Source: RECH01 sp964431105
Lineage (GTDB): Bacteria; Cyanobacteriota; Cyanobacteriia; RECH01
Assembly (NCBI GenBank): GCA_964431105.1
Contig: CAYSIR010000043.1
Location: forward strand, 1 to 22,856
Length of the DNA stretch: 22,856 nt
Direction: 5' to 3'
The position numbers and the translations under genes are program-made. The notes below the pieces were generated by a model. That model was not told the DNA's origin and made no database searches. It saw only the letters and a program-made list of their open reading frames with translations. This document shows positions 14,374-22,845 of this stretch, piece after piece. The number at the start of each line of letters is the position of its first letter. Within the stretch, counting starts at the first letter, position 1.

Positions 14374-16452
14374 TTAGAGCGATCGCCCCTCACTCTGCTG
14401 AAGCTGATCGATCAAATCGGTTGCCGTTTTGGACGGCGCTTTGCAGCTCAGTCCTTGGCAGACCATGCCGATCGCCCCCTCTGGTAATTCGGCGGACTGA
14501 CTGTAAACCGTTGTGGGATGGTATAGCCGCGCCAAACTTGGAATGGTATCGATGCTAGTGCGTACCAACGTATTATTCTGAAACCAATCCAGGGCTGAGA
14601 AAAGACTGGGACACACCTGGGGCGCTTGGTTGAGGACGGCATTGACTCCTGCAAGGGCTTGCTCAGCTCGATCAAGATAGGTGAGGTCTTCGGTAAGCAA
14701 AAACAGGCGAACTAGGTTGGCGATCGCAATCCCGTTGGCAGAAGGGGTAGCATTATCGTCAATGCTGCGTTCCCGCACGATCAAATCAGCGCGATCGTCG
14801 GTGTTGTAGTAGCCGCCCTGTTCCTCGCTCCAGAGATAGTGATCAAACTCGTGTTGGAGGGCGATCGCCCGTTCTAGCCATGGCGTTGAGGGGGATTGCC
14901 CCAGTGTGATCGATGCTTGCTGCACATCAATCAACGCTTTGATAAACAAGGCATAATCTTCGGACTGGGCGACGACGCTAGCTTCACCGTCGTAGTTTAG
15001 CCGATGGAAGCGATCGCCCACCCACTGGTGATCCAAGATAAACTGAACCGCTGCGATCGCGAGGTTGAGATATTCCGCAGATGTAAACACTGCGGCAGCC
15101 CGAGCTAACCCAGAAATCATCAAACTGTTCCACGCCACGATGAGTTTCGTATCGGTGACGGGGGGAATCCGTCCAGGCCAGTCAGTTCCAGTTGCCGATT
15201 GGCGATCGACAGCCGGCGGAAACGTCGGCACCTCTGCCGGGGGCGCACCATACCGCACCGCAAATAGTTTGGACAATGCCGCCTCAGATTCACGGGTCAG
15301 CATTCCTGGACTCAGGCGCTGCAAGACGTTCTGTCCTTCAAAATTGCCAGCCTCCGAAATGGTAAAAGGCTGAGCAATTAACGCATTCAGCTCTTCAGCG
15401 GTCAATAGATGGGACAGTTCGGCATAGGTCCAAACATAAAACGCGCCTTCTTCGGGTTCTGCCGCCGCCGCCGTTATAAAGCTATCGGCATCCTGCGCGG
15501 CGTAGAAGTAGCCGTCTGGGGCTGTCATTTCCCGCTTCAGCCAGGCTACTGTGCCAGCGATCGCCCGTTCATAGGCTGGTTCGTGCTGCCCCATCGCCCA
15601 CAGTTCTGCCAAATATTCCACAATTTGCCCATTGTCGTAGAGCATTTTTTCAAAGTGGGGCACTGTCCAAGTGGTATCGACGGTGTAGCGATGAAAACCC
15701 CCGGCTACGTGGTCGTAGATGCCGCCCAGGGCTAGGTGCAAGCCCCGCTGTTCACAGAGCGATCGCCCATCATATCGGGGGGGATCCTGGACATCGCTAG
15801 CGCCCGGACGAGTGGCTCGCAGGGCTGTTAGCGCATAGGGAATCATCGGGAAGCTTGGCCCATCCTCTCGGCTGCTGAGAATGCCAGCACTGTAGGTTAA
15901 GCCTTTGCGGAGGAGGTCGTCGTCTAATCCGTCCTGCGATCGCAACATCGTCATCTGCTGCAACCGTTCCATGATCTGCGTTTTCACCGAGCCAACTTTG
16001 CCGTCTTCGGTGTCATAAAACTCTCGCAGTGCGGTCAGCACTTGCAAAAAGCCGGGACGACCATAACGCGGTTCGACTGGAAAGTAGGTGCCGCCATAAA
16101 ACGGAATCAAATCATCGGGAGATAGCACCACGTTTAGCGGCCAGCCGCCCTGTCCGGTCATCATTTGCAGGGTTTGCATATAGATGCTGTCAATATCGGG
16201 GCGCTCTTCCCGATCAACTTTGATGGCAATATAATTCTCATTCATGTATTGGGCGATCGTCTCATCTGAGAAGGCTTCTCCCTCCATGACCGTACACCAA
16301 TGGCAGCTTGAATAGCCGATGGAGAGAAAAATGGGACGATTGCCGTCACGGGCAGCGGCGATCGCCGCATCACACCACGGCCACCAATCGATCGGGTTTT
16401 CAGCATGTTTACGGAGATACAGGCTTTGGGACTGGGCAAGACGATTGGTCAT
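14374..16452 (-). CDS. Thioredoxin-fold DUF255 protein (YyaL/SPATA20 family)
   Basis: A 692-residue cytoplasmic-looking protein of the widely conserved DUF255 family. The N-terminal thioredoxin-like domain (about 1-165) starts NRLAQSQSLYLRKHAENPIDW, the family hallmark. It carries GYSSCHWCTVME, with cysteines C50 and C53 in a CxxC, then KVDREERPDID at 79-88 and GGWPLNVVLSPD at 102-113. The rest resembles an alpha/alpha toroid as in six-hairpin glycosidases, with FHRYTVDTTWTVPHFEKMLYDN and SLMISGLARAA-type segments. Biochemical function is not established. The start ATG sits right at the family N-terminus, though no clear ribosome site is seen. The CxxC-x14-CxxH gene lies 161 bases upstream on the same strand, too far for tight coupling; that spacer is AT-rich near 16548-16570. 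Confidence 0.9.
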   Translation of the reverse strand: MTNRLAQSQSLYLRKHAENPIDWWPWCDAAIAAARDGNRPIFLSIGYSSCHWCTVMEGEAFSDETIAQYMNENYIAIKVDREERPDIDSIYMQTLQMMTGQGGWPLNVVLSPDDLIPFYGGTYFPVEPRYGRPGFLQVLTALREFYDTEDGKVGSVKTQIMERLQQMTMLRSQDGLDDDLLRKGLTYSAGILSSREDGPSFPMIPYALTALRATRPGASDVQDPPRYDGRSLCEQRGLHLALGGIYDHVAGGFHRYTVDTTWTVPHFEKMLYDNGQIVEYLAELWAMGQHEPAYERAIAGTVAWLKREMTAPDGYFYAAQDADSFITAAAAEPEEGAFYVWTYAELSHLLTAEELNALIAQPFTISEAGNFEGQNVLQRLSPGMLTRESEAALSKLFAVRYGAPPAEVPTFPPAVDRQSATGTDWPGRIPPVTDTKLIVAWNSLMISGLARAAAVFTSAEYLNLAIAAVQFILDHQWVGDRFHRLNYDGEASVVAQSEDYALFIKALIDVQQASITLGQSPSTPWLERAIALQHEFDHYLWSEEQGGYYNTDDRADLIVRERSIDDNATPSANGIAIANLVRLFLLTEDLTYLDRAEQALAGVNAVLNQAPQVCPSLFSALDWFQNNTLVRTSIDTIPSLARLYHPTTVYSQSAELPEGAIGMVCQGLSCKAPSKTATDLIDQLQQSEGRSL

Positions 16453-16613
16453 GGCAAAACTGCTTGAAAGTTGCTTGTATGTTCTGCGGGCACTCTAACG
16501 CTAGATGGCTACTCAACACCATCACAGCCGCTACGGTTCGACTATGATTTAGTTAAAGTTTTTTAAATTAATGCTTGCAGGCGCAATCAAGCGATCGCCG
16601 AACCAGCCAGACC

Positions 16614-17123
16614 CTATTCAAACAAGCGAAAATAGGGATACAGTACCGGCGCACCCGGCTCTTTCTCTAGGTCAAAGTTAATGATATGCCAGCGGGGTTC
16701 TTCTTTCGGTTCAGGGCTAAACTCCACGGGCAGCCCATACAGCCGAGGGGACGTTGAATCATCCTGTCCCCGCCAGGGCGTACTGCGTTCGAGATAGCTG
16801 CTGACCAATTCTTTGTAGCGATCGGCAATAATCACCCGCGTAGCGCGATAGCCCTGAGTGTAGAGGCGATCAAGGGCTTCATGAATCTCAAACCGGATGC
16901 CGTCTGGATGAGTATGCTGACGATACCATTCACCTTCCCAGCGCCGCCAGTGCCGTCCTGACTGGAGATGAACGAGTTCTTCCGTTTTGGGATCAGCCTC
17001 GAATGCACCATGACGCGGGCATAGGTAGGTATCTGTCAATGTCAGTGCCGGAATCGTCTGCCGGCAATGAGGGCATTGAATTTCAGGACCAAAAATTGGA
17101 TATTGTAAAGCTGGATTTATCAT
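16614..17123 (-). CDS. Cyanobacterial CxxC-x14-CxxH protein (DUF2396/TIGR02652 family)
   Basis: A 169-residue protein of unknown function. Near the N-terminus C17-P-H-C20 is followed 14 residues later by C35-P-R-H38, exactly the CxxC-x14-CxxH signature described for a family so far known from cyanobacteria, and probably a zinc site. Further conserved-looking features are the segment GRHWRRWEGEWYRQHTHPDG and a C-terminal half rich in aromatic and basic residues. There is no signal peptide or membrane segment. It is divergent from the gamma-carbonic-anhydrase-like gene across 265 bases and upstream of the DUF255 gene on the same strand. Assignment to the family is by motif and length; I cannot suggest a reaction. 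Confidence 0.88.
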   Translation of the reverse strand: MINPALQYPIFGPEIQCPHCRQTIPALTLTDTYLCPRHGAFEADPKTEELVHLQSGRHWRRWEGEWYRQHTHPDGIRFEIHEALDRLYTQGYRATRVIIADRYKELVSSYLERSTPWRGQDDSTSPRLYGLPVEFSPEPKEEPRWHIINFDLEKEPGAPVLYPYFRLFE

Positions 17124-17258
17124 GAAGGTCTGCCAGCGTTGTCTCCGTTAACCAAAACTAAAATGATGGATCGCCGTTGCCGAGGCAAACGACAACCGGC
17201 GGCTAGTCTCTGGAATTGATGGGGCTGTCTCGGCTTTAGCTTGCAGAGAACGCAACCG

Positions 17259-17287
17259 TCCCCCAGCCCTACCCAGCCCTTGGGGGA
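17259..17287. other. Hairpin in the divergent promoter region
   Basis: TCCCCCA (17259-17265) pairs with TGGGGGA (17281-17287) around a 15-base C-rich loop, about 100 bases upstream of the gamma-carbonic-anhydrase-like gene. No T-run follows. TATAAC at 17300-17305 and TTGACA at about 17361-17366 nearby resemble promoter boxes but are not properly spaced. Confidence 0.4.
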
Positions 17288-17388
17288 TACGGCCTCAATT
17301 ATAACGGCAACGCTCTAATGCCTACTGAATCGTCTGCTTTTTCGTTATGGTTGATAGTTGTTGACAACCTTAGCAGAAATAAGCACCT

Positions 17389-17931
17389 ATGATCCGCGAG
17401 TCCGACGCATCTTTCGATCGCCCTCTGTTTCCGCAACCTGACTGCTCGGCGGCGGCGTTTATTGCTGACAATGCAACCGTGATGGGGCGAGTCACGATCG
17501 CGGCTGGTGCCAGTGTGTGGTACGGGGCAGTGGTTCGGGGCGATGTGGAGACCATTCACCTCGGCGCGAGTTGCAATGTTCAAGATGGGGCAGTGCTGCA
17601 TGGCGATCCCGGCCATCCAACGGTGCTGGAGGAGTATGTGACAATCGGGCACCGGGCGGTGGTTCACAGTGCTTACATTGAAGCGGGTTGCTTAATTGGT
17701 ATTGGGGCGATTGTGCTGGATGGGGTGCGTGTGGGTACTGGTAGCATCATCGGCGCGGGCTGTGTTGTGACTAAAGATGTGCCACCGCGATCGCTCATGG
17801 TTGGGGTTCCGGCCAAACGACTGCGGCAGATTTCCGATGAGGAAGCCGCCGATTTAATTGAACATGCTAAACGATACGAGCGCTTGGCGTTGACCCATGC
17901 GGGCAAGGGTACGGACTTGGGGTTCTGTTGA
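17389..17931 (+). CDS. Gamma-carbonic-anhydrase family protein (left-handed beta-helix)
   Basis: A 180-residue hexapeptide-repeat protein of the gamma-CA/YrdA/CaiE group. Repeats of the type (V/I)-x-x-G-x-x run from about 30 to 130, for example ATVMGRVTIAAGASVWYGAV. The three histidines that bind metal in the archaeal Cam enzyme are matched by H71 (VLHGD), H88 (TIGHRA) and H93 (VVHSA). R50, D52 and Q65 also match conserved positions. The acidic loop with Cam's proton-shuttle Glu is absent, as in most bacterial relatives, so carbonic anhydrase activity is not assured. It is free-standing and lacks the RbcS-like repeats of CcmM. A closing helical segment covers about 148-170. No Shine-Dalgarno is seen at the ATG. 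It converges with the acidic membrane-protein gene with 53 bases between stops. Confidence 0.9.
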   Translation: MIRESDASFDRPLFPQPDCSAAAFIADNATVMGRVTIAAGASVWYGAVVRGDVETIHLGASCNVQDGAVLHGDPGHPTVLEEYVTIGHRAVVHSAYIEAGCLIGIGAIVLDGVRVGTGSIIGAGCVVTKDVPPRSLMVGVPAKRLRQISDEEAADLIEHAKRYERLALTHAGKGTDLGFC

Positions 17932-17984
17932 GACGGTTGGTCGATGCTCCGGTGGATAGCTCGATCGCCCTCTCCGCTTGAGTG

Positions 17985-19997
17985 TTAGCGATCGCTCGCT
18001 GGTTTAGGTGCCGAGGCTGATTCTGGTGACTCGGTGGATAGCGCAGGATTAGTGGTTGATTCGGGTTCAGATTCGGGTTCAGATTCGGGTTTAGGAGCAG
18101 CACCCTCCGTCACCTCGGTCGGTTCACTCAGGTTTTCCGGTGCATCAGTACGAGCAGGATGATCAAGCGCAGGATCATCTTCGGTCGATCGCTCGAACAT
18201 CAGCATTTCCTGACCGACGACAGGACTACGGGCCAGCACTTGCCCGTCTCGGTCCACAATTTCTAATTTGGTGAAGCCATACTCTTGCGATCGCCGCCAG
18301 AGTGCCTGACTGACCTGCAAGCGATCGCTGCCCAAGTCATTCCACCCTCGGCTGACGGTGAGGGCTAAGCGTCCACTGAGAAAGTTAGCCTGTGCCGATT
18401 GAATCAAATCGTCACCATAGTCTTCAGAGACTTCAGCAATTTGATCCCGCAGATCATTCAGCAATTCGCTAGTCAACGATAGGTCGGCTTGGGGGGCGGG
18501 GGGCGATGCTGTTTCAGACGGGTTAGGCGACGATGACGAGGCAGGGGCGATCGCTGGCACCGTTTCGGTTGGTTCGGGGGTATTTTCGTCCGTCGGCTGG
18601 GTATTCTCCTCAGCCGTATCTTCCGTCGTTCCTTCTTTCGTCGTTCCCTCGTCCGTTGTTTCTGGGGTTTCCTCAACCGTCAACTCCATCGGTACCGATA
18701 TGCCAGACGGTTCGGGAACCGAAGCAGGGGCCGACCGAATTGAGACAGTAATCCACAATGCCCCCATTGCGATCGCCGTCATCAAGCCACCGACGACCGG
18801 GTTTGGCAACCTGTCGCCAATGCGGTTGGGTAACACCACACGCCCTACCTTTACCAACACCGTCCAGATGAATCCCAATACAGTCAGACCAACGCGCAGA
18901 ACGAGGGGGCGATCGCGTGTTGCCGATGCAGGAGCCGCCTCGCGATCCAAATCGGCTGCATCGGTCGGCACATCCGTCTGCACTGACTGCGGCGTAGACA
19001 CCACAGCGGCTTCTAAATCTGGCGTTGTCCCCTGCAATGGCTCGCGGCTGATCTCGTCGGCATCTTCTGGAGCGATAGCAGCTTCAGCATCATCTGTTGT
19101 CCCTAACGTTTCTAAATTGTTGATAGGACTGTCAGTCGTGTTCGTGGCGTTGGGTCTGTCAGTAGCCGTCGTAACGTCAGTAATAGTTGTAACGTCGGTG
19201 ACATCAGTAACGTCGGTGACATCAGCGGCATCAGTAACATCAGCGGCATCAGTGGCGCTAGCGGCATCGGCGGTTGGGTCGGCTGCACTAGAGCGATCGC
19301 CCCCAGTAGGCTTTTCCGGGGGCTGGGATGGTACGCCGGGTTGGGCGATCGCCGTAGGTACGGTGCGTTCAATCTGCTCCAGCGCCCACTGCAACGTCAG
19401 AATGAGCAATCGCAAAATCAGAATTAACAGCGATCGCACAATCGGCGCACCGATCGCCCACAATCTCTGAAGAATCGCTAATACTTGGTCAAGCGTTTTC
19501 TGAGCGGTACGAATCATCGTTGAAAATGCATCCCCGCTACCAAACGAATCGGCATCGGACATCTCAATCCGGTTCGGCACCGCTGTCGTTGATTGAGAAG
19601 GCGGCAATGGGTTTGGGGGCTGCTTGTCCATCTCGGTTTCTGTGGCGTTGGTGGAGGCTGCCTGATCTGCTGCGATCGCGCCGTCCGTTTCCTGAACCGG
19701 CCCTTCGTCCGCCACTTCAGAGGGCGCTAGTTCCGGCTGTGCCTCATCCACCATCGGCGAATCTGACGAATCTGACGCAGCCGCTGGACTGTCCAAGGCA
19801 TCCGAGAAATCGCCTGGTATATTGTCCTCATCCGCCTCATCCGCCTCATCCGCCTCATCCTGAACTGTGTCCGCTGCCTCTGGTTCAGACTTGACAGGTT
19901 CCTCGCCAGCCGCCGTTACCGCCGCATCCATCTCGGCGTCAGCATCAGGGGTTGGCGGTTGGTCAGATGGCAACTGATTGGCATGATCCTCAGACAT
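17985..19997 (-). CDS. Acidic, repeat-rich membrane-associated protein of unknown function (670 aa)
   Basis: Residues 1-160 are acidic and low-complexity, with DEADEADEADED at about 47-58. A hydrophobic helix follows at about 180-205 (IVRSLLILILRLLILTLQWAL). A second low-complexity stretch includes a run of Thr-Asp-Val units at about 249-281. Two more hydrophobic segments lie at about 364-388 and 400-420, then another Thr/Glu/Pro-rich linker. A compact, probably folded domain sits at about 505-602 (DLSLTSELLNDL to VVGQEMLMF). The tail has SEPESEPESEP and ends in SDR. An AGGA ribosome site seven bases before the ATG supports the start. The shape suggests an anchored protein with a folded C-terminal domain on a long disordered tether; the folded part is the piece most likely to be conserved. 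HIP1 forms the last codons before the TAA. Function unknown. Confidence 0.8.
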   Translation of the reverse strand: MSEDHANQLPSDQPPTPDADAEMDAAVTAAGEEPVKSEPEAADTVQDEADEADEADEDNIPGDFSDALDSPAAASDSSDSPMVDEAQPELAPSEVADEGPVQETDGAIAADQAASTNATETEMDKQPPNPLPPSQSTTAVPNRIEMSDADSFGSGDAFSTMIRTAQKTLDQVLAILQRLWAIGAPIVRSLLILILRLLILTLQWALEQIERTVPTAIAQPGVPSQPPEKPTGGDRSSAADPTADAASATDAADVTDAADVTDVTDVTDVTTITDVTTATDRPNATNTTDSPINNLETLGTTDDAEAAIAPEDADEISREPLQGTTPDLEAAVVSTPQSVQTDVPTDAADLDREAAPASATRDRPLVLRVGLTVLGFIWTVLVKVGRVVLPNRIGDRLPNPVVGGLMTAIAMGALWITVSIRSAPASVPEPSGISVPMELTVEETPETTDEGTTKEGTTEDTAEENTQPTDENTPEPTETVPAIAPASSSSPNPSETASPPAPQADLSLTSELLNDLRDQIAEVSEDYGDDLIQSAQANFLSGRLALTVSRGWNDLGSDRLQVSQALWRRSQEYGFTKLEIVDRDGQVLARSPVVGQEMLMFERSTEDDPALDHPARTDAPENLSEPTEVTEGAAPKPESEPESEPESTTNPALSTESPESASAPKPASDR
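18058..18093. repeat. 12-base minisatellite, three units, in frame
   Basis: GATTCGGGTTCA occurs twice and GATTCGGGTTTA once, back to back. It encodes the Ser-Glu-Pro-Glu repeats near the C-terminus of the acidic protein. The period is a multiple of three. Confidence 0.8.
19157..19265. repeat. 9/18-base minisatellite encoding Thr-Asp-Val/Ala units
   Basis: An 18-base unit AACGTCGGTGACATCAG(T/C) occurs at 19191-19208 and 19209-19226, within a longer run of degenerate 9-base units. It encodes the Asp-Val-Thr and Asp-Ala-Ala stretch of the acidic protein, residues about 245-281. Confidence 0.75.
19758..19775. repeat. 9-base tandem duplication CGAATCTGA x2
   Basis: Two exact units at 19758-19766 and 19767-19775, in frame, encode Ser-Asp-Ser repeats in the acidic N-terminus. 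Confidence 0.7.
19826..19861. repeat. 9-base minisatellite CCTCATCCG, four units
   Basis: Three exact copies of CCTCATCCG and a fourth ending in T (19826-19861). It encodes the Asp-Glu-Ala repeat near residues 46-57 of the acidic protein. This is the most homogeneous array in the window, so it is the best candidate for length variation between strains. Confidence 0.8.
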
Positions 19998-20270
19998 AAC
20001 GCTTTCCTAATCGCAATGTAGTTCTTGGTTCACATCGTAGGCGACGCCGCACAAGGGCAGATCCAGTCCATCCCAAGCGCCTTCATCCAGGCGACCCCTC
20101 GCCGATGCGGTTGGGGCTGTCATCGCAGATCCCAACTGGTTTCTGTGATCGACGCGCCGGGCTGAATGACGCGCTCTGTGGGAGTATTGGGCGATCGCAG
20201 GGATCATCAATGCTGGCGGCATAGCAGCAGGGGCAGCAGTCGCGTTCATTCAGCATGACTCAGCACTCTG

Positions 20271-20394
20271 ATTGACTGATCCAAAATTCTGCACAGGGCA
20301 CAAAACCCGCTCATAGGTTTAGACAACATATTAGGGCAGGTCTCCCGACCCCTGCGATGATTGGCGGTTAGCCAATTTTGTCAGTCAGCCCAGC
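20271..20394 (+). repeat. Dispersed non-coding element, copy B
   Basis: Partner of 12401-12525; see that entry for the alignment. Its core GGGCAGGTCTCCCGACC (20334-20350) forms an imperfect hairpin with the following CCTGCG. It ends about 280 bases before the argZ start, in the same orientation as copy A relative to its downstream gene. Just after it, GCACACCCGCTCTCCAG resembles GCACACCCCTCTCCAG near 12200. Confidence 0.6.
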
Positions 20395-20411
20395 ACACCC
20401 GCTCTCCAGCC

Positions 20412-20588
20412 TCAATCTATCATTTTGTTTTGTAAGCACCTCACAACATTTACAAGCAATGACATAAGCCGCTGTCCCTGCGTTGTCCAAGGGTCTTGAC
20501 CATAACCGTCCCCTTTTGCTGCCCGCTTTTTGACGATTTTTGCGATCGCCCAGAGTGTGATACTTACTCCGGCGTAATACAATGACAT
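20412..20588 (-). CDS. Doubtful small membrane peptide (58 aa)
   Basis: From an ATG at 20588 the frame reads MSLYYAGVSITLWAIAKIVK and continues with a basic, polar tail. One hydrophobic helix with a lysine/arginine-rich flank would suit a small single-span protein. A GGTGAGA lies about nine bases upstream of the ATG, a modest ribosome site. It lies antisense in the argZ leader and I recognise no family. An upstream ATG at 20633 would add 15 residues. It could equally be chance. Confidence 0.25.
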   Translation of the reverse strand: MSLYYAGVSITLWAIAKIVKKRAAKGDGYGQDPWTTQGQRLMSLLVNVVRCLQNKMID

Positions 20589-20672
20589 ACTGGCTGTCTC
20601 ACCAGATAACAAAGCACCGCTTCTGCCGCACACCGTAATTTTAGGTTTATTGAATAGTCAAAAGGGTTTCTT

Positions 20673-22781
20673 ATGAGTGCTTCGATTCGCTTCCTCATGT
20701 GTTCACCTCATCATTACGAGGTAGATTATGTAATCAATCCGTGGATGGAGGGAAATATCCACAAATCATCGCGCGATCGCGCCGTCGAGCAATGGCAAGG
20801 GTTATACCAACTCATCAGTGAACACGCCGCAGTGGATCTGGTTAAACCGCAGCCCGGCTGGCCCGATATGGTCTTCACCGCTAATGCCGGATTAGTCTTG
20901 GGCAAAATCGCAATACTCAGCCGCTTCTTCCATCCTGAACGCCAAGGCGAAGAACCCTACTTCAAAGAATGGTTTGAAGAACAGGGGTTTACTGTGCATG
21001 AACTGCCAAAGGATTTGCCGTTTGAAGGCGCAGGCGATGCCCTGCTTGATCGAGAAGGGCGGCATCTCTGGGCTGGGTATGGCTTCCGTTCTGAACTCGA
21101 TTCACATCCGTACTTAGCAAAATGGCTAGATGTGGAAGTTCTATCGCTACGGCTAGTTGACGATCGCTTCTACCACATTGATACCTGTTTCTGTCCGCTA
21201 ACCGATGGCTATCTGCTGTATTATCCGCCCGCATTTGACGCCTATTCCAATCGCCTCATCGAACTGCGCGTGCCGCCAGAGAAGCGGATTGTGGTGCAAG
21301 AAGCCGATGCCATAAACTTTGCTTGCAATGCGGTCAATATCGATCGCATCGTCATTATGAACAGTGCCAGTGCCGCCCTCAAACGCCAACTGAATAACGT
21401 CGGTTTCCAGTTGCTCGAAACGCCATTGGCCGAGTTTTTGAAAGCTGGCGGTGCGGCCAAGTGCCTAACATTGCGTGTGACCGAGCCAATTCATGAAGCA
21501 GTTCATGCCACTGCTACCTATGAAAGCCGCACCATCAAGCTTGAGGGGCATTTGCTGGATTCCGGCTTGATTAACCAGGCCCTCGATGTCATCACTGAAG
21601 GCGGCGGCAGTTTCCAAGTCCTCAACTTTGACCTCGGCATTCAGCGCCAAAGTACGTCTCAGGCTGAGGTGCGGGTATCAGCTCCTAGCCATGATGTGAT
21701 GGAAGAAATTATGTCGCAGTTGATCGACCTAGGCGCGATCGCTGTTCCTACCGAAGCCTCTGATGTACAGACTGAAACGTCGCCGAAGACGGGCGTGGCT
21801 CCCGATGATTTCTACGTCACCACCATCTACCCCACTGAAGTTCGGGTGAATGGGGAATGGGTGCAGGTACAGAACCAACGGATGGATGGGGCGATCGTAG
21901 TAGACCAAACCGGAGCGCAAACCAAGGCGTACTGTCGTCTCATTCGAGATATTCAGGCAGAGCAGCAGGTTGTGGTTGGCGTGGAGGGCATTCGCACCGT
22001 TCGCAAAGCCGATTCCCGCGAGCCGCGCGCGACCCAAGAGTTTAGCTTTATGGGAGCTGGTGTTTCCAGCGAGCGCCGGGTTGAATTAGTGGTAGAACAA
22101 ATTGCCTGGGAACTCCGCAAGATTCGTGAGCAGGGCGGTCGCGTTGTGGTGACGGCGGGGCCGGTGGTGATTCATACCGGCGGCGGCGAACATCTGTCGC
22201 ATCTGATTCGCGAAGGCTATGTCCAGGCATTGCTGGGAGGAAATGCGATCGCTGTTCACGACATTGAGCAATCCTTGATGGGAACATCATTGGGTATGGA
22301 TATGCAGCGCGGCGTTTCTGTGCGCGGCGGTCACCGGCATCATCTCAAAGCCATCAACACCATTCGTCGCTATGGCAGCATTGCGGCGGCTGTTGAGCAG
22401 GGTGTGTTGCAGTCCGGTATTTTCTACGAATGTGTGCGCCACAACGTTGAGTTTTCCCTAGCGGGTTCTATCCGGGATGATGGGCCACTGCCAGACACCC
22501 AGATGGATTTGATTCAGGCGCAGCAAGACTATGCGCGATTGATTGAAGGGGCAGATATGATTTTGATGCTATCTACCATGCTGCATTCGATCGGGGTCGG
22601 CAATATGACCCCGGCGGGCGTGAAAATGGTCTGTGTAGACATCAACCCGGCTGTTGTAACCAAATTGAGCGATCGCGGCTCTGTGGAATCCGTGGGTGTT
22701 GTGACGGATGTGGGCTTGTTCCTCAGCCTGCTGGTGAAGCAACTGGAAAAACTGCATACACCTCCAGTAGTGGTTTCGTAG
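20673..22781 (+). CDS. argZ: Arginine dihydrolase ArgZ/AgrE with C-terminal LOR/SDH-type domain
   Basis: The N-terminal domain (about 1-275) is the guanidino-group-modifying type that converts arginine to ornithine, CO2 and two ammonia. The residues N71 (FTANAG), H168 (FYHIDT) and C264 (AAKCLTL) are at the same numbers as the catalytic residues described for Synechocystis ArgZ; D122 lies in GAGDAL. The C-terminal half (about 280-690) is the TIGR00300/LOR-SDH region, with a TAGPVVIHTGGGEH motif. In Anabaena AgrE this part acts as an ornithine cyclodeaminase making proline. The length of 702 residues is close to the family's roughly 705. An AAAGGG six bases before the ATG supports the start. 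It links breakdown of arginine and of cyanophycin-derived arginine to nitrogen supply. Whether the second domain is active cannot be read from the sequence. The gene stands alone. Confidence 0.95.
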   Translation: MSASIRFLMCSPHHYEVDYVINPWMEGNIHKSSRDRAVEQWQGLYQLISEHAAVDLVKPQPGWPDMVFTANAGLVLGKIAILSRFFHPERQGEEPYFKEWFEEQGFTVHELPKDLPFEGAGDALLDREGRHLWAGYGFRSELDSHPYLAKWLDVEVLSLRLVDDRFYHIDTCFCPLTDGYLLYYPPAFDAYSNRLIELRVPPEKRIVVQEADAINFACNAVNIDRIVIMNSASAALKRQLNNVGFQLLETPLAEFLKAGGAAKCLTLRVTEPIHEAVHATATYESRTIKLEGHLLDSGLINQALDVITEGGGSFQVLNFDLGIQRQSTSQAEVRVSAPSHDVMEEIMSQLIDLGAIAVPTEASDVQTETSPKTGVAPDDFYVTTIYPTEVRVNGEWVQVQNQRMDGAIVVDQTGAQTKAYCRLIRDIQAEQQVVVGVEGIRTVRKADSREPRATQEFSFMGAGVSSERRVELVVEQIAWELRKIREQGGRVVVTAGPVVIHTGGGEHLSHLIREGYVQALLGGNAIAVHDIEQSLMGTSLGMDMQRGVSVRGGHRHHLKAINTIRRYGSIAAAVEQGVLQSGIFYECVRHNVEFSLAGSIRDDGPLPDTQMDLIQAQQDYARLIEGADMILMLSTMLHSIGVGNMTPAGVKMVCVDINPAVVTKLSDRGSVESVGVVTDVGLFLSLLVKQLEKLHTPPVVVS

Positions 22782-22824
22782 ACGGCTGCCCCCGCTGTGC
22801 TAATTACGAGTAGCAGGCGTAAAG

Positions 22825-22845
22825 CCCCCGCGTTTCAACCGGGGG
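22825..22845 (+). terminator. GC hairpin after argZ: terminator or IS200/IS605 right-end remnant
   Basis: CCCCCG (22825-22830) pairs with CGGGGG (22840-22845) around the loop CGTTTCAAC, 43 bases after the argZ stop. No T-run follows (ATATAAGCG), so it is a poor intrinsic terminator. The pattern GTAGCAGGCGTAAAGC-hairpin resembles, from memory, right ends of cyanobacterial IS200/IS605 (tnpB) elements. An intact element would need tnpB upstream on plus, where argZ lies, so at most it is a fragment. Confidence 0.45.

Larger units (their letters stand above)
19998..20672. other. 675-base divergent region upstream of argZ
   Basis: It holds the leader of the acidic-protein gene, copy B of the dispersed element (20271-20394), a doubtful small minus-strand ORF (20412-20588) and the argZ leader. 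The 270 bases next to the acidic-protein gene show no recognisable feature. I searched for a GTA-N8-TAC NtcA site near argZ and found none. Confidence 0.5.

Noticed and set aside
19157..19265. Regular repeats considered as a CRISPR array
   Set aside because: Units are 9-18 bases with no unique spacers, are in frame, and encode a low-complexity protein segment.
18700..19470. Long plus-strand frame (256 codons) opposite the acidic-protein gene
   Set aside because: It is a shadow of the repeat-rich minus-strand gene, whose ribosome site, membrane helices and folded domain are coherent; the shadow is a low-complexity Ser/Val/Ala string.
20395..20672. NtcA-type site expected upstream of a nitrogen gene such as argZ
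   Set aside because: No GTA-N8-TAC match was found in the leader; claiming regulation would be guesswork.
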